Shown one piece after another: positions 7,212 through 15,016 of a stretch of DNA of 29,663 nucleotides; the stretch's first letter is position 1; each line of letters opens with the position of its first letter. The notes beneath the pieces were generated by a model. It had not been told where the DNA came from. It did no database searches and worked only from the letters and a program-made list of their open reading frames with translations. The stretch is from JAFGHJ01 sp964534175 (lineage in GTDB: Bacteria; Hydrothermota; UBA3072), in the NCBI GenBank assembly GCA_964534175.1, contig CAZHNS010000028.1:1-29663 (forward strand), in the 5' to 3' direction. A program made the translations under genes and the position numbers.

Positions 7212-8413
7212 AGAAGTTTAGTTCTATAGACGATATAATTGAAGACGTTAAAAAAGGTAAACCTCTTATTGTGGTAGATGATGAAGACAGGGAAAACGAA
7301 GGGGATTTTGTTGTAGCTTCTGAAAAAGTTACTCCCGAGGCAATAAATTTCATGGCTAAAGAGGGTCGCGGGCTAATTTGTGTTTCTCTTACCCAGAAAA
7401 GATTAATTGAGCTTGAACTGCCACTAATGACCACAAATATTACAGCCCGTCACGGTACGGCTTTCGCTGTTTCAGTAGATGCTAAAGATGGCACAACTAC
7501 TGGTATTAGTGCGTTTGACAGAGCTTTTACTATTAAAAAACTTATTGACCCCAAAACAAAATCAACTGACCTTTCAAGACCCGGGCATATTTTCCCTATA
7601 ATGGCAAAAGAAGGTTGTACCTTAAGAAGAGCCGGCCATACAGAAGCTTCTATAGATATTGCCAGGATCGCAGGACTATATCCTTCAGCTGTTATTTGCG
7701 AAATAATGGATGAAGACGGAACGATGGCGAGGTTGCCGCGTCTACTCGAGATCGCGGATAAGCATACTCTTAAAATAACTACAATAAAAAGCCTGATAGA
7801 GTACAGACAAAAAAGAGAAAAACTAATTAACAGAGAAACAGAAGTTGCCTTTCCTACTCATTATGGAAAATTTCGGCTTATTCCTTATACAAACGTTATA
7901 GATGATAAAGTCCATATTGCTCTTGTTAAAGGAAAAGTAGCCAATCAAAAAGATGTTTTGGTTAGAGTTCATTCGGAATGTTTAACCGGAGACACACTTC
8001 GTTCTCTCCGGTGTGATTGCGGAGAACAACTGGTCAATGCTCTAAAGGCCATACAGAAAGAGGGCAGAGGCGTTTTTCTGTATATGAGACAAGAAGGAAG
8101 AGGAATTGGGCTTTTAAATAAACTTAAAGCTTACAGTCTTCAAGACGAAGGATTCGACACAGTCCAGGCAAATGAAAAGCTGGGCTTCAGGATGGACCTG
8201 CGCGACTATGGAATAGGAGCTCAGATATTAAAAGACCTTGGTTTATCAACCATTCGTCTTCTAACAAATAATCCGAGAAAAATTGTAGGGCTGGAAGGTT
8301 ACGGTCTTAAAGTAACCGAAAGGGTCCCAATAGAAATCGAACCGACGGAAGAAAATATTAAATATCTAAAAACAAAGAAAAACAAATTAGGTCATACACT
8401 TAAAAATGTTTAA
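7208..8413 (+). CDS. ribBA: Bifunctional DHBP synthase / GTP cyclohydrolase II RibBA
   Basis: Supplies both riboflavin precursors: the 4-carbon unit from ribulose 5-phosphate and the pyrimidine from GTP. It has 401 residues. The DHBP synthase domain (1-200) shows DDEDRENEGDF at 24-34, RHGTAF at 81-86 and RAGHTEAS around H144. The GTP cyclohydrolase II domain (205-401) has its zinc ligands in HSECLTGDTLRSLRCDCGEQ (C258, C269, C271), RQEGRGIGL at 294-302 and RLLTNNPRK. Both halves look active. It overlaps ribE by 4 bp and ribH follows 11 bp later. Confidence 0.97.
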   Translation: MKKFSSIDDIIEDVKKGKPLIVVDDEDRENEGDFVVASEKVTPEAINFMAKEGRGLICVSLTQKRLIELELPLMTTNITARHGTAFAVSVDAKDGTTTGISAFDRAFTIKKLIDPKTKSTDLSRPGHIFPIMAKEGCTLRRAGHTEASIDIARIAGLYPSAVICEIMDEDGTMARLPRLLEIADKHTLKITTIKSLIEYRQKREKLINRETEVAFPTHYGKFRLIPYTNVIDDKVHIALVKGKVANQKDVLVRVHSECLTGDTLRSLRCDCGEQLVNALKAIQKEGRGVFLYMRQEGRGIGLLNKLKAYSLQDEGFDTVQANEKLGFRMDLRDYGIGAQILKDLGLSTIRLLTNNPRKIVGLEGYGLKVTERVPIEIEPTEENIKYLKTKKNKLGHTLKNV

Positions 8414-8424
8414 AAGGAGGGTTT

Positions 8425-8889
8425 ATGGAACACAAGGGTCTAATCAAAGGGAAAGGAATTAAAATAGCAATTATTGTCCCCCGATTTAACTCCAGAGTAA
8501 CCGGAATATTAAAAGAAGGAGCGATGGACTGCCTCGAACGACATGAAGTAAAAGAAGAAGACATCGATATATATTGGGTTCCGGGTTCTTTCGAGCTACC
8601 AATGCTTCTTTCCAAGGTTGTAAAAATTAAAAAATATGATGGGTTTTTAGTCCTTGGAGCTTTAATCAGGGGTGAAACACCTCATTTTGATCATCTTGCG
8701 ACGGAAACAACAAAAGGTATAGCCAAGATATCCCTCGAGATAAATAAGCCTGTAGGTTACGGGGTTATAACTGCCGACACAGAAGAACAAGCTCTAAGTA
8801 GAGCGGGGATGAAAGTCGGCAATAAAGGATGGGATGCGGCTTTGACAACTCTGGAAATGATAAACCTTTACAAAGAAATAGAAAAGTGA
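8425..8889 (+). CDS. ribH: Lumazine synthase RibH
   Basis: Condenses the ribityl pyrimidine with 3,4-dihydroxy-2-butanone 4-phosphate to dimethyl-ribityllumazine. The 154 residues match the family. Signature segments: PRFNSRVTGILKEGA near the N-terminus, WVPGSFELP at about 52-60, LGALIRGETPHFDH with the catalytic His, and GYGVITADTEEQA. A strong AGGAGG lies just before the ATG. The stop overlaps the GTG of nusB. Confidence 0.97.
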   Translation: MEHKGLIKGKGIKIAIIVPRFNSRVTGILKEGAMDCLERHEVKEEDIDIYWVPGSFELPMLLSKVVKIKKYDGFLVLGALIRGETPHFDHLATETTKGIAKISLEINKPVGYGVITADTEEQALSRAGMKVGNKGWDAALTTLEMINLYKEIEK

Positions 8890-9311
8890 AGGGCAAAGGA
8901 TCAAGAAGACTCGGCAGGATACTTGCGGTTCAAGTCCTTTATCCCAAGAGGATAAATCTTAAGCTTTCAACCGCTCATCTCGAGAAAATTATTAGTTTAA
9001 ACAGGCAGGATTACGATGAAGACACTTTAGCTTTTGCAAAAACCCTGTTGAATCTGGCAGAAGAACACTTAGAGGAGGCAGACAAATTAATCAAAACGGT
9101 TCTTGAAAATTGGGAATGGGACCGACTCTGCGCTATGGATAGAGCTATTCTTGGGATAGCTGTATTGGAACTGCTATACCTGCCTGACGTTCCTGCAAGG
9201 GTAGTAATTAATGAAGCAATTGAAATAGCAAAGGAATTCTCAACTGAAAAATCAGGCATATTCGTAAATGGTATACTTGATTCCATAGCTAGAGAAAAAG
9301 GGCTCTTATGA
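8886..9311 (+). CDS. nusB: Transcription antitermination protein NusB
   Basis: Partner of NusE (ribosomal protein S10) in antitermination on rRNA operons. It has 141 residues and all-helical sequence with the usual landmarks: SRRLGRILAVQVLY, ENWEWDRLCAMDRAILGIAVLEL, DVPARVVINEAIEIAKEFS and GIFVNGILDSI. I start it at GTG 8886, which overlaps the ribH stop as GTGA. A longer reading from 8829 would lie inside ribH and adds residues that do not look like NusB. The ribH-nusB pair is widespread in bacteria. It overlaps the next gene by 4 bp. Confidence 0.94.
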   Translation: MKGKGSRRLGRILAVQVLYPKRINLKLSTAHLEKIISLNRQDYDEDTLAFAKTLLNLAEEHLEEADKLIKTVLENWEWDRLCAMDRAILGIAVLELLYLPDVPARVVINEAIEIAKEFSTEKSGIFVNGILDSIAREKGLL

Positions 9312-10039
9312 TATATGCCATAATTTCCGACATACACGGAAATTTAGAAGCGCTTCTTGCAACCTTAGAATGCATTAAATCTTACAAAAAAAAGATAGAT
9401 AAAATTATATGCCTGGGAGATATTGTGGGTTATGGAGCGGACCCGGGTGAATGTATCAGAATTACCAGGGAAATTTCTGACGTTATCCTTGCAGGCAACC
9501 ACGACTTTGCGGTTTGCGGAGAGACATGCATAGAGGATTTCAATGCGTACGCACGCGCAGCAGTTCTTTGGAGTAGAGACGCGCTAAATGAAGCTGAGAT
9601 TAATTTTTTGAAAGATTTACCTCTACTCTACGGAGAAAAAAGTGAGGATTTTGCCCATTCTTCCCTACATCGACCGGAGTCCTGGAGATATCTTTCCGGA
9701 ACTCCTGATACATTTATAGATTTCCAGATCATGGAAAAAAATGTTCTTTTTGTAGGACATACTCACATCCCGGCAATTTTTGAAAACGAAGGCACACAGG
9801 TAAAAAGACTAAATGCTTCCGAGTTATTCTTGAATCCTAATAAAAAATATATCATAAATCCCGGGAGCGTGGGGCAACCGAGAGATAGGAACCCGAGAGC
9901 CTCCTTCTCTATCTTTGACTTAGAAAACAAATCTATTGAAACGATTCGTGTCGAATACGATATCAAGGAAGCACAAAGAAAAATTCTGGACGCGGGACTC
10001 CCTGAAGTCCTGGCTAATCGTTTAAGTTGCGGAGGATAA
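9308..10039 (+). CDS. Metallophosphoesterase of the calcineurin-like fold
   Basis: 243 residues with the complete two-metal centre: SDIHGN at 7-12 (D8, H10), CLGDIVGYG (D38), LAGNHDF (N64, H65), a later AHSS and VGHTHIP, and the family ending INPGSVGQPRD. This resembles the YfcE/MJ0936 branch of small phosphodiesterases and phosphatases. The start ATG overlaps the nusB stop (ATGA), so it is the last gene of the riboflavin transcript. Its substrate is not known. Operon membership makes the unassigned dephosphorylation step of riboflavin synthesis one candidate, although that step is usually carried out by HAD-type enzymes. A 7-bp inverted repeat (10035-10041 and 10053-10059) surrounds its stop without a T-run. 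Confidence 0.88.
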   Translation: MIYAIISDIHGNLEALLATLECIKSYKKKIDKIICLGDIVGYGADPGECIRITREISDVILAGNHDFAVCGETCIEDFNAYARAAVLWSRDALNEAEINFLKDLPLLYGEKSEDFAHSSLHRPESWRYLSGTPDTFIDFQIMEKNVLFVGHTHIPAIFENEGTQVKRLNASELFLNPNKKYIINPGSVGQPRDRNPRASFSIFDLENKSIETIRVEYDIKEAQRKILDAGLPEVLANRLSCGG

Positions 10040-10079
10040 CAGTTAAAAAATTTGTTATCTTGAGTAAGCAGAAAACACC

Positions 10080-10107
10080 TTGACAAAGATAGCCGATTTT
10101 TTATCAT
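10080..10107 (+). promoter_or_regulatory. Promoter of maf and the following cluster
   Basis: TTGACA (10080-10085) and TATCAT (10102-10107) are 16 nt apart. The expected start of transcription, 6-7 nt past the -10 box, falls on the maf ATG at 10114, so the message would be leaderless or nearly so. Confidence 0.75.
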
Positions 10108-10113
10108 AAAATC

Positions 10114-10683
10114 ATGAGGATAATTTTAGCTTCTTCCTCAGAAAGGAGGAAGGAGGTTCTTAAACAACTCGGAGTAAAAGTAGAAATTATAGTTCCAATT
10201 ATTGAGGAAACTATTCGGAAGACTCCGGTAGAAACAGTGATCCACAATGCTACAAGAAAAGCCGCCTGGGTTTTTGAAAACAAAAAAACAATTAAAAAAT
10301 CAGTTGTTTTAGGTTTTGATACCTTGGTCTTTCTGGAAAACAAAATACTTGGGAAACCCATAGACAGGGAAGATTCCATCAGAATGTTAAAAGAATTATC
10401 GGGAAAGTGGCACGAAGTGTACACAGGAGTCGCTGTTTTAAAAGACGGAACTTTCTTTCAGGATTATGATAAAAGCGAAGTAAAATTTCATCAATTAACA
10501 CATTCTCAAATTTCATACTACGTTAATTCGGGTCAAAATCTCGATAAGGCCGGGTCCTATGGGATTCAGGATAAGAATATGTCTTTTATTGAAAGGATTG
10601 AAGGTAGTTTTTCCAACGTAATTGGATTTCCTTTAGAAGTCAGTAGAAACCTATTAAAGGAATCCGGGTGTGACATACTGTGA
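10114..10683 (+). CDS. maf: Maf-family nucleotide pyrophosphatase
   Basis: House-cleaning enzyme that hydrolyses modified or non-standard nucleoside triphosphates (dTTP, UTP or their derivatives, depending on subfamily). It has 189 residues. Motifs: ILASSSERRKEVL at 4-16, VVLGFDTLVF with the catalytic Asp (D69), GKPIDREDSIRML at 80-92 and SGKWHEVYTGV at 96-106. The GFDT and KP motifs are those of the family. No ribosome site precedes the ATG, which coincides with the predicted transcription start. It is the first gene of a cluster reaching to the flavodiiron protein; mtnA begins 10 bp after its stop. Confidence 0.92.
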   Translation: MRIILASSSERRKEVLKQLGVKVEIIVPIIEETIRKTPVETVIHNATRKAAWVFENKKTIKKSVVLGFDTLVFLENKILGKPIDREDSIRMLKELSGKWHEVYTGVAVLKDGTFFQDYDKSEVKFHQLTHSQISYYVNSGQNLDKAGSYGIQDKNMSFIERIEGSFSNVIGFPLEVSRNLLKESGCDIL

Positions 10684-10693
10684 GAAGCAAATT

Positions 10694-11701
10694 ATGATTT
10701 GGGCAGAGACTATTAAATGGTGTGGTGATTGCGCGAGATTAATCGATCAAAGAAAGTTACCTCATGAGGAGGTTTATGTAGAGATCAGAACAGCTCTGGA
10801 TATGTGTAACGCAATTAAAAATATGACTATAAGAGGAGCTCCTGCTATTGGTGTAGCAGCGGCCTATGGTATTGCTCTTGCTGCTCTAAACTGCAAAAAC
10901 CAAGAATCTTTGGAGAAAAAGATAGACTTAATTGAATCAGCAAGACCAACTGCTCAAAACCTTTTCTACGCGGTAAGGAGAATGAGAAAACTTCTCAAGG
11001 GTGAAGATGTTGATACTTCTCTTTTTGTCGAGGAAGCACTTAAAATCCACGAAGAAGACAAAAGGCTCACTCTGCTTCTCGGAGAAAATGGGTCCAAATT
11101 AATAAAAGATAACTCTTTATATATGACTATTTGTAATGCCGGGGCTCTTGCAACAGGTGGAATCGGTACTGCGTTGGCTGTCTTTTATAAAGCTAAAGAA
11201 GAAGGAAAAGAAATTACCGTTTTCGTTCCAGAAACGAGACCTTTTCTTCAGGGAGCAAGACTTACTGCCTGGGAACTTAAAAAAAACGGTATAAAATCTA
11301 TTCTTATTGTAGACAGTGCTGCCTCACACATACTAAAGAGTGAAAATATCAGTGGTATATTTACAGGAGCAGATAGAATTGCAAAAAATGGTGATACCGC
11401 GAATAAAATAGGCACATATTCGTTATCTTTATCTGCAAAGGAAAACGACGTTCCGTTCTATGTGGTTGCTCCCAGCACGACTTTCGATCTCAAACTAAAA
11501 GACGGTAAAGATATTCCAATAGAAGAAAGAGCAAAAGAAGAAGTAACAGAATTCATGGGTTTGCCGACTGCGCCAATTGACATAGATGTAAAAAACCCCG
11601 CCTTTGATGTTACTCCCCACAGATTCATCAGCGGCATTGTCACTGAAAAAGGGATAATTTATCCTCCATTTGAGAAAAATATGAGTGTAATCGAATGCTG
11701 A
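10694..11701 (+). CDS. mtnA: Methylthioribose-1-phosphate isomerase
   Basis: Turns 5-methylthioribose 1-phosphate into the ribulose form in the methionine salvage pathway. It has 335 residues. Typical segments: IRGAPAIGVAAAYGIALA, ARPTAQNLFYAV, ICNAGALATGG with catalytic C147, ETRPFLQGARLTAWEL, TGADRIAKNGDTANKIGTYSLS with D227, and PFYVVAPSTTFD. The ATG at 10694 matches the usual MtnA start (IKW...LIDQRKLP); a GTG at 10670 would overlap maf and adds nothing recognisable. Ribose-1,5-bisphosphate isomerase is related, but these motifs fit MtnA better. No other methionine salvage gene is in the window. It overlaps the next gene by 7 bp. Confidence 0.93.
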   Translation: MIWAETIKWCGDCARLIDQRKLPHEEVYVEIRTALDMCNAIKNMTIRGAPAIGVAAAYGIALAALNCKNQESLEKKIDLIESARPTAQNLFYAVRRMRKLLKGEDVDTSLFVEEALKIHEEDKRLTLLLGENGSKLIKDNSLYMTICNAGALATGGIGTALAVFYKAKEEGKEITVFVPETRPFLQGARLTAWELKKNGIKSILIVDSAASHILKSENISGIFTGADRIAKNGDTANKIGTYSLSLSAKENDVPFYVVAPSTTFDLKLKDGKDIPIEERAKEEVTEFMGLPTAPIDIDVKNPAFDVTPHRFISGIVTEKGIIYPPFEKNMSVIEC

Positions 11702-12720
11702 TTTTCCTACTGATTCTCGTTGAAGAGGACGTTTTTAATCCTGCTTTGCCTCCACCGGAAATAGAGCCCGAAGTAGAATGGTTTAGGCAAATAGAAAAGA
11801 ATTGGATAAATATGGCTTTGAACAGAGAGATAGATTATAACCTTGTGGCATTTAAATTTAGGAATTTATCTCTCGAAAGCCTAAACGAAAGGGACTTTAC
11901 GGACCATTATCGAATTAAAGCTTCTGCTAAATCGCTATCTTATAATCTCCAGACTAATTACGTTGAATGGAATGGAATTCGATTCTCGAAAACATCGGGA
12001 TGGAAATGGCTTGCAGAAGAGAAGAGTTATTTTCTTGGTTGGTTCGAAGCTTTTAGCTGCCAGGACTCAGTTGCTGCCGACTTTGGTGCACGTTTTTACC
12101 CGCTAGTAAGACCTTTCTTTCTGGGAGGATGGATTAACTATAAGGAAAGCCTGGATTATGGTCTAATTCTTCAAATTCATTTTTTAAGGGGAGAATTAGG
12201 TAAAGAAAGACAGTGTGTCGGCTTTGTTAATGATTGCGGTGAAATCAAGGTGGGCAAGTTCCGCGAGCGTTTTCCGATTGTCTTTTATCCCCTCGAAGGT
12301 TTCTTCCCAAAAGTTGGCGTTTTTTATGGAACTAGGATAAATCTTTTTGATTTTAAAATTATTGGAGGCAGAAAATATTTTTATGCGGAGGGAGATGATA
12401 TTCTCCGCTGGGAAGATGGAGAAGTTTATTTCGGGAATATCCAGTTCGAAAAAGAAAATTTCGGGTTTCAGTACTTCTATCAAGATAAAGGCATGGTGAG
12501 ACAATTCGGAGAAATTCACGCAAATGTAGGATTAGGAATTATTGGCTCGCAAGTTTGTCTAACCGGTTATCTTACACCAAGGAAATATATTACAGGGGGA
12601 TTCTCTCTATGGTTGAGGACAAAATTCTCACCCTTTTTCTCAATTAGAAATTTATCCTGGGCGCCCGAGAATGCTTTTCGGGAACCTGTATATTATCTGG
12701 GGATAAGATATGCTCAGTGA
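11695..12720 (+). CDS. Hypothetical envelope protein, possibly an outer-membrane beta-barrel
   Basis: I do not recognise this 341-residue protein. It starts with a very short hydrophobic stretch (MLIFLLILV) that could be a minimal signal peptide. The rest is rich in aromatic residues in alternating strands (for example DFGARFYPLVRPFFLGGWI, VGVFYGTRINLFDFKIIGG) and ends in a strand with aromatics (YYLGIRYAQ), as outer-membrane barrels often do. Four cysteines are scattered without a motif. Its ATG overlaps the mtnA stop (ATGCTGA) and its end overlaps the next gene by 11 bp, so it is translated as part of this cluster. The barrel assignment rests on sequence pattern only. Confidence 0.6.
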   Translation: MLIFLLILVEEDVFNPALPPPEIEPEVEWFRQIEKNWINMALNREIDYNLVAFKFRNLSLESLNERDFTDHYRIKASAKSLSYNLQTNYVEWNGIRFSKTSGWKWLAEEKSYFLGWFEAFSCQDSVAADFGARFYPLVRPFFLGGWINYKESLDYGLILQIHFLRGELGKERQCVGFVNDCGEIKVGKFRERFPIVFYPLEGFFPKVGVFYGTRINLFDFKIIGGRKYFYAEGDDILRWEDGEVYFGNIQFEKENFGFQYFYQDKGMVRQFGEIHANVGLGIIGSQVCLTGYLTPRKYITGGFSLWLRTKFSPFFSIRNLSWAPENAFREPVYYLGIRYAQ

Positions 12721-13021
12721 TTCTGAAAGGAGAGTACTCTTTTTTATTATTGCTGTACTTCTTGTAGGAAGCTTAACGGGATTTTTTCATTCTATTCCTG
12801 AAGAAAAAACAGAAAAAACTACATCTTTCCCTATATGTATTAATTCTGCAACCGCCGAAGAATTAGTTCTCCTTCCGGGAATAGGAGAGGTAACAGCTAA
12901 AAGAATATTGGAATATAGAAGCAAAAACAATAATTTTAAAAGTAAAGATGAAATTATGAGAGTTAAAGGTATAGGAAAGGTTAAGTTCGAAAAAATTAAA
13001 GATAAGATTAGTATAGAGTAA
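12710..13021 (+). CDS. ComEA-like membrane-anchored helix-hairpin-helix protein
   Basis: 103 residues: one N-terminal membrane segment (about 9-27), a short linker, then two helix-hairpin-helix motifs (INSATAEELVLLPGIG..TAKRIL at about 44-67 and SKDEIMRVKGIGKVKFEKI at 77-95). This is the layout of ComEA, which binds DNA outside the inner membrane during natural uptake. No other competence gene is in the window, so a role in transformation is likely but unproven. It begins inside the end of the preceding gene. Confidence 0.88.
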   Translation: MLSDSERRVLFFIIAVLLVGSLTGFFHSIPEEKTEKTTSFPICINSATAEELVLLPGIGEVTAKRILEYRSKNNNFKSKDEIMRVKGIGKVKFEKIKDKISIE

Positions 13022-13034
13022 TTTGGAGGTAAGT

Positions 13035-13517
13035 ATGGAAATGAATTTGATAGATATTGAGCGCCCAGAAAACGCAAATGTTATAATAGGACAAACTCAT
13101 TTTATAAAAACCGTAGAAGATATCCATGAAGCTCTTGTTACTTCACTACCCATGATTAAATTCGGTGTCGCTTTCTGCGAAGCTTCAGGTGCCAGACTAA
13201 TACGTCATAGCGGAACAGATAAGGGATTAGAAGACCTGGCAGTGAAAAATGCAGAAAAAATTGGAGCCGGGCACTCCTTTGTTCTAATCCTTGGCAACGC
13301 TTTTCCGATAAATATCATGAAATCACTAAAGGCTGTGGATGAAGTTCTTTATCTCTATGCCGCAACCGCAAATCCAATCAAAGTAGTTGTCGCCGAGGAG
13401 GGTGAACAAAGGGGTATTCTTGGAGTACTGGACGGAGAGAAGCCACTTGGAGTCGAAGGCGAAAAAGATATTGCCGACAGAAAAGAACTGCTCAGAAAAA
13501 TAGGGTACAAACTTTAA
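13035..13517 (+). CDS. Adenosine-specific kinase family protein (PF04008)
   Basis: 160 residues resembling the adenosine-specific kinase family, known mainly from archaea and deep-branching bacteria and named from nucleoside binding in structural work. Conserved segments include KTVEDIHEAL, KFGVAFCEASG, SGTDKGLEDLA, GHSFVLILGNAFPIN and YAATANPIKVVVAEE, and the family's GVLDG. The ATG at 13035 has a strong GGAGG (13025-13029) five nt upstream, which rules out a TTG at 13023. Its exact reaction in the cell is not settled. It lies between a ComEA-like gene and a dUTPase-like gene, 13 bp after the former. Confidence 0.88.
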   Translation: MEMNLIDIERPENANVIIGQTHFIKTVEDIHEALVTSLPMIKFGVAFCEASGARLIRHSGTDKGLEDLAVKNAEKIGAGHSFVLILGNAFPINIMKSLKAVDEVLYLYAATANPIKVVVAEEGEQRGILGVLDGEKPLGVEGEKDIADRKELLRKIGYKL

Positions 13518-13524
13518 ATGAAAT

Positions 13525-13977
13525 ATGAAAAAAGAAAAAGGCGCAGATATTTTAGAATTTATAAGCAACATCATCTACGAAAAAAAGCAGGTTGAAGATT
13601 ACGGGGTTTATCTCACAATAGGCAAGGTTTTTCGATTTACCGGTACGGCAGATATCGATTTCGGAGGCAGCGAATACAAGAAAAGCGAAATACAGGAAAT
13701 CTGCCCTGTTAAACGGAAAGAGGAGGATAAATACGGCTGGTGGGAACTCACCGCAGGAGAATATTTAATCGAATTCAATGAAGAAGTAAAGAAACTTCTC
13801 CCTGATGCTAATCTAATTATATTGCAGCCTTCAGAAAGGATAACTTTAAACGGAGCTTTTCATGCAACGAAAGTGATTGAAAAAAAGGGGAAAATAAGAT
13901 TGACTCTTTATGTGGGGAAAAACGGAATAGATATAAAGGAAAATGCAAGAGTGAGCGAACTAATCGTGCTCGATTGA
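13525..13977 (+). CDS. dUTPase/dCTP deaminase-fold protein with eroded catalytic motifs
   Basis: 150 residues. The middle and end follow the trimeric dUTPase/Dcd fold as seen in archaeal members: WWELTAGEYLIEFNEEV, then LIILQPSERITLNG where active enzymes carry RSSLLRMG, then HATKVIEKKGK where active enzymes have a TAVWDPGYRG-like motif, and GIDIKENARVSELIVL at the end. The RSS arginine/serines and the catalytic Asp-Gly-Tyr are thus absent. It may be an inactive nucleotide sensor or have another activity. It follows the adenosine-specific kinase by 7 bp and precedes arsC by 7 bp. The fold assignment is by eye. Confidence 0.65.
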   Translation: MKKEKGADILEFISNIIYEKKQVEDYGVYLTIGKVFRFTGTADIDFGGSEYKKSEIQEICPVKRKEEDKYGWWELTAGEYLIEFNEEVKKLLPDANLIILQPSERITLNGAFHATKVIEKKGKIRLTLYVGKNGIDIKENARVSELIVLD

Positions 13978-13984
13978 TTGTAAT

Positions 13985-14401
13985 ATGAAAGAAAGAGTAT
14001 TGTTTATATGCATACACAATTCCGCTCGGTCACAAATGGCTGAAGGCCTGCTCCGTAGTTTATATGGTGAGCGATATGAAGTTATTAGTGCGGGAACTGA
14101 ACCCGGGGAAGTAAACCCAAACGCAATAGAAGTAATGAAAGAGATAGGAATCGATATTTCAAATCATTATTCTAAAAACGTTAAAGATTTCATAAATGAA
14201 GATTTCGATTATGTGGTAACTGTATGCGGCGGCGCCAGGGAAACTTGCCCCTTTTTCCCCGGAGGGAAAAAGCAGTTACATAAAGGTTTTGAAGACCCAT
14301 CATCATTTTCGGGGAACAAAGAAGAAGTACTGGCCAAATTCAGAGAAATTAGAGATAACTTAAAAGAATGGATCGAGGAGTTTTTCAATGGAAACAAATA
14401 A
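13985..14401 (+). CDS. arsC: Arsenate reductase of the thioredoxin-linked, low-molecular-weight phosphatase type
   Basis: 138 residues. The P-loop C-IHNSA-R (C9 to R15) is the low-molecular-weight tyrosine phosphatase signature. C81 and C88 in VTVCGGARETCP have the spacing of the Cys10-Cys82-Cys89 relay of Staphylococcus aureus ArsC, and GFEDPSS supplies the general acid Asp. These favour arsenate reduction over phosphatase activity. No arsenite pump lies nearby, and the ArsR-type gene at 4996-5259 lacks metal-binding cysteines and is 9 kb away, so this is not a classical ars operon. It overlaps pncA by 14 bp. Confidence 0.88.
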   Translation: MKERVLFICIHNSARSQMAEGLLRSLYGERYEVISAGTEPGEVNPNAIEVMKEIGIDISNHYSKNVKDFINEDFDYVVTVCGGARETCPFFPGGKKQLHKGFEDPSSFSGNKEEVLAKFREIRDNLKEWIEEFFNGNK

Positions 14402-15008
14402 GGCTTTAATAATAATCGATGTGCAGAATGATTTCTGTCCTGGAGGAACACTGGCGGTACCAGAAGGAGATAAAATAATACCCATAATAAATAAATCATC
14501 TGAAAAATTTAAAAAGGCAGTTGCCACACAGGACTGGCATCCTGAAGGCCATATGTCCTTTGCGGTTAATCATCCGGGTAAAAAAGTTTACGATGTTATT
14601 GAATATAAAGGTGTAGAACAGGTACTATGGCCATCACACTGCGTTTCGGGAACTCCCGGTGCCGAGTTTCATCCCGACCTCGATACGGAAAACGTAGATT
14701 TAATTTTAAGAAAAGGAAGCAACCCCGAAATTGATTCTTATTCGGCATTCCAGGAAAATGACAAAAAAACCCTGACCGGTCTTGAAGGATATCTAAAAAT
14801 TTTAAATGTAAAGAAAACTTACTTCTGCGGACTTGCCCTTGATTACTGTGTTTTTTACTCGGCGATGGATTCAAAAAGGTGTGGATTCGAGACATATGTC
14901 ATAATAGACGCTACAAGGGGCATCGATTCGCCTGAAGAAAATATTGATAAAGTCTTAAGAGAAATGAAAAAGTTTGGTATAAAAGTAATTAATTCGAAAG
15001 ACCTATAG
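14388..15008 (+). CDS. pncA: Nicotinamidase
   Basis: Hydrolyses nicotinamide to nicotinate for NAD salvage. It has 206 residues of the isochorismatase-like fold. The catalytic triad is D11 (IIDVQNDF), K109 (LILRKGS) and C154 (LALDYCVFYSA). Metal ligands are D49, H51 and H55 in TQDWHPEGHMSF, with H84 in WPSHCVSG. The start overlaps arsC by 14 bp, and the flavodiiron gene follows after 8 bp. Its place in a row with adenosine-specific kinase, maf and mtnA suggests a nucleotide salvage theme. Confidence 0.95.
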   Translation: METNKALIIIDVQNDFCPGGTLAVPEGDKIIPIINKSSEKFKKAVATQDWHPEGHMSFAVNHPGKKVYDVIEYKGVEQVLWPSHCVSGTPGAEFHPDLDTENVDLILRKGSNPEIDSYSAFQENDKKTLTGLEGYLKILNVKKTYFCGLALDYCVFYSAMDSKRCGFETYVIIDATRGIDSPEENIDKVLREMKKFGIKVINSKDL

Positions 15009-15016
15009 GAGGCAGG

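Noticed and set aside
8829..8885. Longer NusB N-terminus inside ribH
   Set aside because: The added residues do not resemble NusB, and the GTGA overlap start fits the family.
10035..10059. Rho-independent terminator behind the metallophosphoesterase
   Set aside because: A 7-bp AT-rich inverted repeat exists but no T-run follows it; left unassigned.
4996..14401. An arsenic resistance operon formed by the ArsR-type gene and arsC
   Set aside because: They are 9 kb apart on opposite strands in different operons, and the repressor lacks metal-binding cysteines.
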